DNA of 64,000 nucleotides from Parasphingorhabdus marina DSM 22363 (lineage in GTDB: Bacteria > Pseudomonadota > Alphaproteobacteria > Sphingomonadales > Sphingomonadaceae). Under the pieces are notes generated by a model. That model was not told the DNA's origin. It worked only from the letters and a program-made list of their open reading frames with translations, and did no database searches. The DNA lies in the NCBI RefSeq assembly GCF_900128895.1, contig NZ_FSQW01000001.1, positions 1,860,001 through 1,924,000 on the forward strand. Direction: 5' to 3'. Position numbers and translations under genes: made by a program. Below, piece by piece: positions 23,936 to 32,639 of the stretch. Each line of letters opens with the position of its first letter. Within the stretch, counting starts at the first letter, position 1.

Positions 23936-24975
23936 GCGGTTGCTCGCGTTTCCCGGTAATGCACGTCGCTCACCGAACGCAACATTTCCGCGGCCTTCTC
24001 CGGTGTCAGATCGCGTTGTGCTTCCGCCAGCATCTCATAGCCGACCATGAATTTTCGCACTGTGGCCGAGCGCAACAGCGGCGGATAAAAATGGGCGTGC
24101 AATTGCCAGTGAGGAGCGTCTTTGTCTCCACCATCGGGCACAAAGGGCGCACCGTGCCATCCCATGGAATAGGGGAAGCTGCACTGGAAAAGATTGTCAT
24201 ATCTGATGGTCAGTTCACGAATGGCCCGCGCGAGATCATCGCGTTGTGCTTCGTCAAGATCAGGCAGGCGCTGGGCAGCAAAGCGCGGTAACAACAATGT
24301 CTCGAACGGCCAGCTTGCCCAGTAGGGAACTATGGCCAGCCAGTGCTCGGTTTCGACCACAACCCTCTCGGCACGCTCGATTTCCTGTCTGGCCACATCC
24401 AGCAACAGCGGTGAGCCAAGTCGGTCGTGATATTCTCGCTGCGGCAGTTCTTCGATGGCGACTTCATCCGGGACGTGCCGGGTTGCCCAGATCTGGCCAT
24501 GCGGATGGGGATTGGAACATCCCATCATCGCGCCCTTGTTTTCGAATATCTGCACCGAGCGATATTTGATTCCCAGCCGCCCCGACCAATCGCACCACTG
24601 ATCAACCACATCGCGGATCTGATTTTGCTCGAGTTCGGGCAAGGACTTTCCATGATCCGGTGAAAAGCAGATGACGTGGCATTCGCCGGCAGTTGTCTCC
24701 GCCCGGAAAAGCGGGTCTCCGGAAACGTTTTTCGGGATATCTGTCATCAACGCAGCGAAGTCGTTTTGGAACAGATAAACACCATCATAGTCAGGATTTA
24801 CGGCGCCGGTGATGCGCGTGTTTCCTGGGCACAAATAGCATTCCGGGTCAAAGGATGGTGGGCGGGGTTCGATTTCATCAGCCTGACCTTGCCATGGCCG
24901 CGACAGTCGCTGGGGGGAAATCAGAACCCAGCGGCCATTCAGCGGATTGAAGCGTCGGTGCGGGCTGTCGAACAT
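23932..24975 (-). CDS. galT: Galactose-1-phosphate uridylyltransferase
   Basis: HIT-superfamily enzyme exchanging UMP between UDP-glucose and galactose-1-phosphate; 347 residues. Active-site motif GCSNPHPHGQIWA (HxH) near residue 155; zinc-type cysteines in YLCPGN; later WHGAPF and HWQLHAHFYPPL. Starts five bases after the symporter stop and overlaps galK. Confidence 0.95.
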   Translation of the reverse strand: MFDSPHRRFNPLNGRWVLISPQRLSRPWQGQADEIEPRPPSFDPECYLCPGNTRITGAVNPDYDGVYLFQNDFAALMTDIPKNVSGDPLFRAETTAGECHVICFSPDHGKSLPELEQNQIRDVVDQWCDWSGRLGIKYRSVQIFENKGAMMGCSNPHPHGQIWATRHVPDEVAIEELPQREYHDRLGSPLLLDVARQEIERAERVVVETEHWLAIVPYWASWPFETLLLPRFAAQRLPDLDEAQRDDLARAIRELTIRYDNLFQCSFPYSMGWHGAPFVPDGGDKDAPHWQLHAHFYPPLLRSATVRKFMVGYEMLAEAQRDLTPEKAAEMLRSVSDVHYRETRATA

Positions 24976-24979
24976 GGTG

Positions 24980-26446
24980 TCAGGTCAATGCTCCCCGAAA
25001 TCCGGCAAATCTGGCGCGATTGCCCATGACAAACCGGTTGGTGAACAGGGCAGCCATGACCGATGTCACCAGCGTGACGACCATGAAATCGATATAGTGC
25101 ATCGAGATGATGCCCGCCGGCTCCAGCCGGAATGTGTAAAGACCATATAGCAACACACCCCAGATGACTCCACATACCGCGGCGGGAGCTGCAACCCCGC
25201 GGAACAGCAATCCGGCGATGAACGCCGAAAGGATGGGCATGCTCGACAGGCCGTTCAGTTGCTGCAACAGATTGATGATGCTTTCCGCATTCTGATAAAG
25301 CGGCACCAACATGATCGCGACGACCGTCAGCAGAACCGACATGGCAGCGGCCAGTTTCCAGTGGTCGTTGACCGGACCGATAAATTGCTCGTGAAAATCG
25401 ACAGAGTAAAGCGCGACGGAGCTGTTCAATACCGCACTGAACGTCGTGATTACCGCTGCGGCAACCATTGCAGCAAACGCACCCGACAACCAGCCGGGCA
25501 GAACTTCGGCGACCAGTCTTCCATAGGCGGCATCACCGATATCACCGAACATCTTGTAGGCCACTATTCCCGGGATGACGACAATCGGCGGCACGATCAG
25601 GATACGGATGAGGGCGGCAGCCATCACGCCTTTCTGGGCTTCCTTCACCGTCGGAGCAGCCATCGCGCGCTGGGTGATGTTCTGATTGGTCGACCAGTAG
25701 AATATCTGGATAAAAATCATGCCGGTAAACAGCGTGTGGAAGGGAATCGGCGAGTCCGGACCGCCGATCATCGACAGACGTTCCGCCGGAACATCGGTGA
25801 CAATATCCCAGTCCACTGCCGCCACAGCCAGAATGACGATAAGCAGGGCGAGACCAAGGACACCGATGCCGGAATATGTATCCATGACCGCCACCGCACG
25901 GAGGCCACCGAATATGGTATAAGCGGCCGAAATCGCCGCAAGAACGCCTGCAAACCAAAGGATCGGGAGTGTGCTGCCAAACAGCGATTGCATGAAGAGC
26001 CCGCCGGAATAGAGCGCGGCAGGCAGATAAATCAGTATATTGCCAAAGAGGAAAAGTGCCGAAATCAAAGTCCGGATGCTTTTCCCTTTGTATCGTTTTT
26101 CCAGAAGTTCCGTCACCGTTGTGCAATTGTTTTTATAGTAGATCGGAACAAATACGAAAGCGAGAATGAGCAAACCAAAAAAACCGCAGATTTCCCACCA
26201 GGCCAGCAACAGCATCTGATTGCCGTTCATCCCAACCAGCTGATCCGTCGACAGGTTGGTCAGGGTGATCGATCCGGCGACGAACAGCCAGCTCAGTCCG
26301 CCACCGGCCAGAAAAACATCTTTGCTGGAACCGTCATGGGATTTGGCTTGCCGGACCTTGGCCCAGGTGGCGAGACCAATCAGCGCGGTGAGCACGACAC
26401 AGACAAGTATCTGAACGCCACTGGCGGTCGGTAAATTCGCTAACAT
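24980..26446 (-). CDS. SSS-family sodium/sugar symporter, probably for galactose
   Basis: A 488-residue secondary transporter of the sodium:solute symporter family, with about 13-14 helices. The N-terminal GGGLSWLFVAGSITLTNLSTDQLVGMNG and ITQRAMAAPTVKEAQKG segments resemble the sodium-galactose transporters (vSGLT type). It is the first gene of the operon with galT and galK, which makes galactose the likely substrate, by context. Ribosome binding site GGGGTG before the ATG at 26446. Confidence 0.88.
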   Translation of the reverse strand: MLANLPTASGVQILVCVVLTALIGLATWAKVRQAKSHDGSSKDVFLAGGGLSWLFVAGSITLTNLSTDQLVGMNGNQMLLLAWWEICGFFGLLILAFVFVPIYYKNNCTTVTELLEKRYKGKSIRTLISALFLFGNILIYLPAALYSGGLFMQSLFGSTLPILWFAGVLAAISAAYTIFGGLRAVAVMDTYSGIGVLGLALLIVILAVAAVDWDIVTDVPAERLSMIGGPDSPIPFHTLFTGMIFIQIFYWSTNQNITQRAMAAPTVKEAQKGVMAAALIRILIVPPIVVIPGIVAYKMFGDIGDAAYGRLVAEVLPGWLSGAFAAMVAAAVITTFSAVLNSSVALYSVDFHEQFIGPVNDHWKLAAAMSVLLTVVAIMLVPLYQNAESIINLLQQLNGLSSMPILSAFIAGLLFRGVAAPAAVCGVIWGVLLYGLYTFRLEPAGIISMHYIDFMVVTLVTSVMAALFTNRFVMGNRARFAGFRGALT

Positions 26447-26558
26447 GTGGCACCCCGGTACTATTTGTTTTTACTTTTTGAAACAGCGGGCAACCTAAAG
26501 GGCTGTCATGCAAACGCAAGCACCCTTGTCAGCCGGTTGGTCTGTACCGGGCGGGTGC

Positions 26559-27425
26559 TCAAAAGGAAAAGCGCAGGCCGGCAGAAACGGATGTTGCATC
26601 GCTATCCACAAATCCCAGGGTTTGCAGGGCGGATAAGTCCAGTCGGAGATTATCAGCCAAACCGAGGGAGAGGGCGCCACCGACCTCTCCCCAGCTGTCG
26701 CTCTGACCGGGCCGGTTTCGCGTGGCCAGGGCTCTCAGAACAGCGGACTGACTGGTTCCGGGATTGAAAGACGTGGTATTGGATGTGGTTACGACATTGG
26801 CAATGATCGCAATGACATGATTATTCTGTGATCCGAATATTTTCTGCCCCGTGACACCGAAGGTTCCGGTCACGCCGTCTTCCGTGTTGCCGATCGTGAC
26901 TGATTGACCTGTTGGCCCCTGGACGATTCTGGCAATATCGAGTTCGTTGTAATCGATCCCGATGCTCGGCGTGATAAAAGTGCGTTCGTCAATCGCGATA
27001 TCATAGCTTGCCGCAACACCGATCCCGAAGGCATTACCGTCCGATGAGATGCTCGCCGCCTGGCCGTTTCGTTCGATGGCTTCCACTTCAAAATCCCGTT
27101 TGCCGAAAGATACAAACCCGTCGAACGCGAGTGCATCGAACGCTGTGCCGGCGCTGAGTGCCAATTCGGTCGTGGAAGCAGGAATAGCGTTGATCAGACC
27201 GGGAACGTCCCCGCTATCCACATAGGTGATCGAAAGCCCGACATAGCTGTCACCAAAATCCCGGGATAGCGAGGCGCTGCCAAAATGCTGGTCGCTGGCA
27301 TTTTCCAGCGCCGTCAACCCACCGGATATACCAATGGTCCAACGGTTCTCTGCAATTTCTTTGGCATGGGCATTTGCAGTGCATGTGACGCACAAAATAC
27401 CGAATATCAATGGTTTGACTGGCAT
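26559..27425 (-). CDS. Outer-membrane beta-barrel-type protein
   Basis: A 288-residue exported protein with signal peptide (MPVKPLIFGILCVTCTANAHA). The body alternates short amphipathic strands (SASLSRDFGDSYVGLSITYV, TELALSAGTAFDALAFDGFV, FGIGVAASYDIAI) and ends SAGLRFSF, with the terminal Phe expected of BAM substrates. It resembles the barrel domain of autotransporters without a passenger. The ATG at 27425 has GGGGAAAG before it; the upstream ATG at 27446 lacks one. Function unknown. It lies divergent from the ECF sigma gene, sharing a 150-base promoter region. Confidence 0.75.
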   Translation of the reverse strand: MPVKPLIFGILCVTCTANAHAKEIAENRWTIGISGGLTALENASDQHFGSASLSRDFGDSYVGLSITYVDSGDVPGLINAIPASTTELALSAGTAFDALAFDGFVSFGKRDFEVEAIERNGQAASISSDGNAFGIGVAASYDIAIDERTFITPSIGIDYNELDIARIVQGPTGQSVTIGNTEDGVTGTFGVTGQKIFGSQNNHVIAIIANVVTTSNTTSFNPGTSQSAVLRALATRNRPGQSDSWGEVGGALSLGLADNLRLDLSALQTLGFVDSDATSVSAGLRFSF

Positions 27426-27577
27426 AACTTTCCCCGTTTCTGTCAATTGTTCCCATCAATAACGCATAGAGAGGGAAAATCCTTCGTTTGCGGCGAAGGG
27501 TTTTTTTACCCCGCGCGTTATATGCTCTAGAAATGGTTTACAGTGTCGGGGGAGGCACCATCGGATTTGAAAAGCAA

Positions 27578-28171
27578 ATGGTAATGCCGGACAAACCCGT
27601 CGTCGAACAGGGCGATGATGCCCTGATGCTGCGTGTCGCCGACAAGGACGCTGAGGCCTTTCGGACACTGGTGGACCGGCACGCCCGGATCCCCTTTGCC
27701 ATTGGTTGCCGGATGGTCAAGGACCCGGCTGAAGCCGAGGATATTGCACAGGAAGCGATGCTGAGACTCTGGAACAATGCCGAAAAGTGGACCAGCGGTG
27801 GTGCGGGAGTCGAAGCCTGGCTCAGGCGTGTCGCAGTCAATCTGTGTCTGGACCGGTTGCGAAAAAGGAAACGGATGTCAGATGAAGACGTGCCTGAGCA
27901 GGTTGATGATGCACCGACGGCAGATGCCGTGGTGGACAATTCGCGCCAGGCGCTGGCGGTCAAGCATTGCATCGGAAAACTGGGTGATCGCCAGCGGGCA
28001 GCAGTCGTGCTGACTTATTACGAGGAACAGTCCAATCTGGATGCCGCAGGGACCATGGACATGAAACTCAAGGGCTTTGAATCCCTTTTGTTCCGTGCGC
28101 GCGCGGCTTTGAAACACTGCCTTGAAAACAGCCCGTATGTTTTGAACAATCAAGAGGGAGATGCCGCATGA
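27578..28171 (+). CDS. ECF-type RNA polymerase sigma factor
   Basis: A 197-residue extracytoplasmic-function sigma factor. Region 2 (about 16-95) reads LMLRVADKDAEAFRTLVDRHA, CRMVKDPAEAEDIAQEAMLRLW and AWLRRVAVNLCLDRLRKRKR; region 4 (about 125-182) reads CIGKLGDRQRAAVVLTYYEEQSNLDAA and ESLLFRARAALK. The start is uncertain: ATGs at 27578 and 27584 lack a close Shine-Dalgarno, while a strong GGGGGAGG at 27548-27555 sits too far upstream. Its stop overlaps the start of the next gene as ATGA, the usual layout for a sigma/anti-sigma pair. Confidence 0.88.
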   Translation: MVMPDKPVVEQGDDALMLRVADKDAEAFRTLVDRHARIPFAIGCRMVKDPAEAEDIAQEAMLRLWNNAEKWTSGGAGVEAWLRRVAVNLCLDRLRKRKRMSDEDVPEQVDDAPTADAVVDNSRQALAVKHCIGKLGDRQRAAVVLTYYEEQSNLDAAGTMDMKLKGFESLLFRARAALKHCLENSPYVLNNQEGDAA

Positions 28172-29289
28172 CCGCCGTTTTCTCTCCTCAAATAGCCCGG
28201 CTTCTTGATCAGTTTGTCGTCCCTGATCTCCCGGAAGATTTCACGGATCGGGTTGTGGCTGCAGCAGTTGGTCAGAAATCGGTGGAGCCTCATCCGGTTC
28301 AGCGACGGCCCTGGTCCCGGATCCGCACCGGCCATGGGAACAGCCCGTGGAAGCGAACCCGCTTTTATGCATCCGGCATAGCAGGGATGGCCATGTTGAG
28401 CACCGCCGCAGCCGCAGCACTCTCGCTGGCAGACATTCCCTATCGGATCCCGGTCGTCAGCGATCTGGTTGAACAGGTCATCCCGCGCCCCGAACCGGCA
28501 AAGCTGGTCGAGAACAGGCAGCCTGCTGTTGGTGTTGGACCCGCTCCATCAGCTGAAGCAGGACAGGAGGATGCTGCGACGGACGAAACCACAAGACCGC
28601 GCTGGCGGGATATGGAAAGGGCAGAAAAGATCGCAGTTGTCAGGCAGCGGATCGCGCAAAATGAGGAACGCGTGCAGCAACGCCGCGCAGCTCGCGGTTT
28701 GCCGCCGTTGAGTGATACACAATTGCGCAACCGGCGGATCATGATCCGCAAGGCGATCAGGAATGGCGATATATCCCGGCCCGCTGTGCGTCGCGCCCTG
28801 CGCAGGGCGGCCTTTGTCCGGGAAGGGCAAGGCTTTGAAGGGAGGCAATCCCGTGATCCTGCGCTTGGGGATGTTAGGGCCCCTGCGGCAAGCGGCGACG
28901 CTCCGGATGGACTTTCTGACAACATGTCCGAACCGGTTTTGACCGATGGCCCCCCAATCGCGGAGTCGGCTCCGACGGCAGCGACTCCGGAAGTCATGGA
29001 TGAACCTGTCGAAGCTCAGCTGCCCGCAGAGGCCGAGCCTGATATGCTGGTGGTGGAAGCGGAGGACGGTGATCCGGAAAGCGCGCAGCCCGAAGATACT
29101 CTATCAACAGAGTCCTTGGGTAGCGAATTGCGGGACAAGTTGCCGACGGCACTCAGGGAGCGGCTGCGCAATGCAACTCCGGCCGAGCGGCGACGGATAT
29201 TGCGCGAAATCCGGTCGCGCCGGCAGAATGGCCAATCGATGCGCGAGATCCGCCAGCGATTGCGGGACATGCGCCGGTCCGGCAGATAA
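28168..29289 (+). CDS. Probable membrane anti-sigma factor with Arg-rich periplasmic domain
   Basis: A 373-residue single-pass protein: a cytoplasmic N-terminus of about 66 residues that could hold the sigma factor (AVFSPQIARLLDQFVVPDLPEDFTDRVV), one helix (about 67-90) and a long periplasmic part. The latter has two arginine-rich helical blocks (about 148-228 and 320-373, for example RERLRNATPAERRRILREI) separated by an acidic, Pro/Ala-rich linker. The blocks recall Spy/CpxP-like helices but I cannot confirm the family. Translational coupling to the ECF sigma gene is the main ground for the anti-sigma call; no zinc-binding HxxxCxxC motif is seen. Confidence 0.7.
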   Translation: MTAVFSPQIARLLDQFVVPDLPEDFTDRVVAAAVGQKSVEPHPVQRRPWSRIRTGHGNSPWKRTRFYASGIAGMAMLSTAAAAALSLADIPYRIPVVSDLVEQVIPRPEPAKLVENRQPAVGVGPAPSAEAGQEDAATDETTRPRWRDMERAEKIAVVRQRIAQNEERVQQRRAARGLPPLSDTQLRNRRIMIRKAIRNGDISRPAVRRALRRAAFVREGQGFEGRQSRDPALGDVRAPAASGDAPDGLSDNMSEPVLTDGPPIAESAPTAATPEVMDEPVEAQLPAEAEPDMLVVEAEDGDPESAQPEDTLSTESLGSELRDKLPTALRERLRNATPAERRRILREIRSRRQNGQSMREIRQRLRDMRRSGR

Positions 29290-29387
29290 TTTTGATTGCC
29301 AGCGAAGGGAATTCTCATTTGCTGCGTTTAGGTCATTGAGAGCGACAGAAAACGCTCCGGACAAGTAAACGCGTAAAGGAGAATGAC

Positions 29388-29957
29388 ATGAAACATGCAA
29401 TGCTTTTGCCGCTTCTGGCGATAGCGGTTGCCGCACCGGTGACCGCACAGGAACAGACCCGAACGGTCACCATTGATACCCCCCGGGTCGAAGGCGAGAG
29501 AATCATTACACGGGATCGTGAGGCTGGAACGCTCGACAGAAATTCCGAACTCACCCGCAAAAGTGACGGAGCAACCGCGACGAGCGATTACAACCGGACG
29601 CGGACTGAAAATGGGTGGGTCGCCAGTGGTGCCCAGACCGATTTTCAGGGACGGACGCGGAGCTTTGACTATGAGCGCGAACGGACGGAAAACGGATTTC
29701 GCGCCAACGGCACCGCCACCGGGCGGAATGGCGAAACCTACAATTATGACGCCGGTCGCCGTCGGACGGAAAACGGCTATGTTGCCGGGCGCCGTTTGCA
29801 GAATAGCGATGGAGACACGCTGTACAGCAGGCGGGTCAAGGCGAAGCGGACCGAAAATGGTGTAAGCCGGACCGTCAAGACCAATCGCGCTGCCGGGTTC
29901 AAACCGAAGCGTATCAAGCCGCTGCGTCCCAAGAACCTTCGGCCGCGTCGTCCCTGA
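29388..29957 (+). CDS. Small secreted RTENG-repeat protein
   Basis: A 189-residue exported protein (signal peptide MKHAMLLPLLAIAVAAPVTAQ). From about residue 65 to 160 it consists of imperfect repeats, each carrying RTENG: Arg at 72, 99, 126 and 154, so the period is 27, 27 and 28 residues. Each unit has the form Y/F-x3-R-x-RTENG-aromatic-x-A-x-G, like short beta-hairpin or YD-type repeats. The C-terminus is very basic (KPKRIKPLRPKNLRPRRP). A perfect AAAGGAG stands seven bases before the ATG. It follows the sigma/anti-sigma pair by 98 bases and ends at a terminator; a target of that sigma factor is plausible. No family recognised. Confidence 0.75.
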   Translation: MKHAMLLPLLAIAVAAPVTAQEQTRTVTIDTPRVEGERIITRDREAGTLDRNSELTRKSDGATATSDYNRTRTENGWVASGAQTDFQGRTRSFDYERERTENGFRANGTATGRNGETYNYDAGRRRTENGYVAGRRLQNSDGDTLYSRRVKAKRTENGVSRTVKTNRAAGFKPKRIKPLRPKNLRPRRP

Positions 29958-30058
29958 CCGGTCCTGACCGGCCGGCCCCATATGTCCGTCCTCCCCCCGT
30001 GCGGACGTATCCCGGTCTTTTTCTGCCGCAAATGACGTGGTGGCAGGAAGACCATCCT

Positions 30059-30098
30059 GGGAAGCTGAACCCCCTAAACGGTTCAGCTTCCCGGTTTT
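30059..30098 (+). terminator. Rho-independent terminator after the RTENG-repeat gene
   Basis: GGGAAGCTGAACC (30059-30071) pairs perfectly with GGTTCAGCTTCCC (30080-30092) around an 8-base loop, followed by GGTTTTGTTTT. Confidence 0.88.
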
Positions 30099-30111
30099 GT
30101 TTTGGCAGTTG

Positions 30112-30507
30112 CTATTCTGCGGCGTTGCGGCGTTCTTCAAACCATCGCCGGATGGCCGCTGACGTGCAGCCCGAAAATCCAAACGTCCCTACGACCGAGC
30201 AGCTTCCCGGACGCGTGGTTCGCGAAATCTCGTCTTGCTGTTCAACCCTTGATGTCCACGACCGATCAGCCGCCAGCTCTTCTTCCGTCTTTCGCAAAGG
30301 CTTGGGTATCCGGTATCTCTCCGACTCCGGTTCCCGCGCGCAGACAACGATCTCATCGCCTTCCGGTTCGGGACATTTGTCGTCACCATAAGTCAACAAA
30401 ACCGAGAAGCGTTCCGGGGTGTCGCCTTCAGCAGCCTGTACAGGTGCCTCTGCTCCGACCATGAACGCAGTCAGCAATAGCAAATGGGGAATGCGGGCAA
30501 CGGCCAT
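30112..30507 (-). CDS. Small exported protein of a sphingomonad-type family
   Basis: A 131-residue protein with signal peptide (MAVARIPHLLLLTAFMVGAEAPVQA). The mature part holds the segment KCPEPEGDEIVVCAREPESERYRIPKPLR (two cysteines around an acidic GDEIVV), which I recall from many small sphingomonad proteins, and a second cysteine pair (GSCSVVGTFGFSGCTSA) near the C-terminus; four cysteines suggest two disulfides. Function unknown. Ribosome binding site GAGGT precedes the ATG at 30507. Confidence 0.78.
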   Translation of the reverse strand: MAVARIPHLLLLTAFMVGAEAPVQAAEGDTPERFSVLLTYGDDKCPEPEGDEIVVCAREPESERYRIPKPLRKTEEELAADRSWTSRVEQQDEISRTTRPGSCSVVGTFGFSGCTSAAIRRWFEERRNAAE

Positions 30508-30675
30508 ATCGCACCTCGATCAGTTTTCTGCCCCGCAATCACAGCTAGACACAATAGGCTGGAATGGCACGGGAAAAAGTGTCGCAAACTGTATCTGCTC
30601 GCAAGACGTGGAGTTTTTCGGGAAACGGTATGCAAGCATCTTGACGAATGCCAGTGCGCGATCCATGCGCTGCCC

Positions 30676-31677
30676 ATGCGTTTTTTTTCCGACAATGCAG
30701 CTTCTGTGCATCCGCGAGTGATGGAAGCTCTGACAGAGGCCAATCATCAGGATACGGCCTATGACGGTGATGTCCTGAGTGGTCAGCTCAATGCTGCTTT
30801 CTCCAACCTGTTCGAAACGCAAGTGGAGGCAATGTGGGTCGCCACCGGAACCGCCGCCAATTCTCTCGCACTGGCCGCACTGTGCGAGCCGCATCAGGGC
30901 ATAATCTGCCATCGCGAAGCGCATATCGAGGAGGATGAGGCCGGGGCACCGGGCTTTTACACTGGCGGTGCGAAACTGATGTTGCTCGAGGGATCCGGCG
31001 CAAAAATTTCGGGTGATGCGGTGGATGCACATTGTGCAGCCATTCGCGATGACGTGCATCAGGTCCAGCCATCGGCAGTATCGATCACCAATGCCACGGA
31101 ATATGGGCGGGTATACACACCGGCTGAAGTTGCCGCGATATCCGAAGTCTGCAAAAAACGGAACCTTGGCTTGCACATGGATGGTGCACGATTTGCCAAT
31201 GCTCTGGCCACTCTTGACTGTTCGCCGGCTGACGTGACCTGGAAATCCGGTGTCGACATCCTCAGTTTCGGCTTTGTCAAAAACGGGGGAATGGGGGCCG
31301 AAGCGTTGGTCTTTTTTGATCCGGATCTGGCGAAGGCTACGCATTACCGTCGCAAGCGGGCGGGTCATTTGCAATCCAAAGGACGTTATCTTGCCGCCCA
31401 GATACTGGCGATGCTCGACAACGATCTCTGGCTCGCCAATGCCCGGGCGGCCAATGCCGGCGCCCGGCTGATCGCGGATGCGGCGGCGGATCGCTTGATT
31501 CATCCCGTGGAAGCCAATGAGGTCTTCATCAGACTGTCCGCGGCGGAAGCGCAGTCGTTGCGCGATCAGGGTTTTGACTTTTACGACTGGGGCGAAGGCC
31601 AGGCGCGGCTCGTGACAAGCTGGAACCAGAGCGCGGAGGACATTGCGCCGCTGGCCGAAGCCATCACGGCTTTATGA
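30676..31677 (+). CDS. Threonine aldolase-family PLP enzyme (beta-eliminating lyase)
   Basis: A 333-residue fold-type I PLP enzyme of the low-specificity L-threonine aldolase type, cleaving beta-hydroxy amino acids to glycine and an aldehyde. The ATG at 30676 begins MRFFSDNAASVHPRVMEA, the usual N-terminus; the frame continues upstream without conservation. HREAHIEEDEAGAP, LHMDGARFANAL and the Schiff-base lysine in LSFGFVKNGGMGAEAL (Lys202) are conserved. No strong Shine-Dalgarno precedes the start. Its stop overlaps the DMT transporter start as ATGA. Confidence 0.9.
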   Translation: MRFFSDNAASVHPRVMEALTEANHQDTAYDGDVLSGQLNAAFSNLFETQVEAMWVATGTAANSLALAALCEPHQGIICHREAHIEEDEAGAPGFYTGGAKLMLLEGSGAKISGDAVDAHCAAIRDDVHQVQPSAVSITNATEYGRVYTPAEVAAISEVCKKRNLGLHMDGARFANALATLDCSPADVTWKSGVDILSFGFVKNGGMGAEALVFFDPDLAKATHYRRKRAGHLQSKGRYLAAQILAMLDNDLWLANARAANAGARLIADAAADRLIHPVEANEVFIRLSAAEAQSLRDQGFDFYDWGEGQARLVTSWNQSAEDIAPLAEAITAL

Positions 31678-32639
31678 GCGGCCCGGACAGCAGTGAGCCC
31701 AGTCTGCTCGCACCGCGCATTCTGATCCCGTTCCTGCTGGTTTCCCTGATCTGGGGTTCAACCTGGCTGGTGATCCGCGACCAGGTATCGGAAGTCCCGC
31801 CCATTTGGTCGGTAACCTACCGGTTCATTATTGCCGCCGCAGCGATGTTCGTGCTGGTCACCATTCGTCGTCTGCCATTCGGCATCGACAGGCGAGGGCA
31901 TTTCTGGGCGATATTGCTGGGGCTGTTTCAATTCTCGTTCAACTTCAATTTTGTCTACAATGCCGAACTCTACATCACCTCCGGTCTGGTGGCGGTGCTT
32001 TTTGCGCTGCTGATGGTGCCCAATGCGATATTGGGGCGGATATTTCTTGGTCAGCGCATAAAGGCCAGTTTTCTCGCCGGTTCCGGGATTGCTGCAATGG
32101 GCGTTGCTATGCTTTTTGTGCACGAATACCGGTCATCTCCAGTCCCACCGGCTCAGGTTATTCTGGGGATTATCCTGACCATCGGCGGAATCCTCTCGGC
32201 ATCGGTCGCGAACATCATGCAGGCTTTGCCGCAACCCAAAAGATACCCGATCATTACCCTGCTCGCCTGGGCGATGCTTTGGGGAGCATTTTTCAACATG
32301 CTGGTTTCCCTGTTCACCGTCGGACCACCGGTCTTTGAAACCCGGCCCGCCTATATCGGCGGGATCGTCTATCTCGCGATTGTCGGATCGGTTGTCACCT
32401 TCCCGCTATACTTCTCGCTCGTTCGGGAAATCGGCGCGGGAAAAGCCGCCTATTCCAGTGTGCTGGTGCCAGTTGTCGCGATGATTCTGTCGATGCTGTT
32501 TGAAGGCTATGTCTGGACGCCCATTGCCATTGGCGGGTCAATCCTCGCCATGGTCGGGCTGATAATCGCATTGCGCTCCGCCCGACCGCGCGGGCAAGTG
32601 ATTCAGGACTCCAGCAAGGCGGCCAGTCCGGATTTATAG
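31674..32639 (+). CDS. DMT-superfamily (EamA) transporter
   Basis: A 321-residue inner-membrane protein with about ten helices in two EamA halves (PFLLVSLIWGSTWLVIRDQ opens the first; GGIVYLAIVGSVVTFPLYFSLVREIGAGKAAYSS, broken here, marks the second). Such carriers often export amino acids or metabolites; coupling to a threonine aldolase-like gene makes an amino-acid substrate possible, by inference. Its last 37 bases overlap the 3' end of the opposite-strand epimerase gene. Confidence 0.88.
   Translation: MSGPDSSEPSLLAPRILIPFLLVSLIWGSTWLVIRDQVSEVPPIWSVTYRFIIAAAAMFVLVTIRRLPFGIDRRGHFWAILLGLFQFSFNFNFVYNAELYITSGLVAVLFALLMVPNAILGRIFLGQRIKASFLAGSGIAAMGVAMLFVHEYRSSPVPPAQVILGIILTIGGILSASVANIMQALPQPKRYPIITLLAWAMLWGAFFNMLVSLFTVGPPVFETRPAYIGGIVYLAIVGSVVTFPLYFSLVREIGAGKAAYSSVLVPVVAMILSMLFEGYVWTPIAIGGSILAMVGLIIALRSARPRGQVIQDSSKAASPDL

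Noticed and set aside
26509-26522. TGCAAACG half of a LacI-type operator upstream of the galactose operon
   Set aside because: Only one half-site fits the TGnAAnCG-TTnCA pattern; the other half reads CAAGCA, so the dyad fails.
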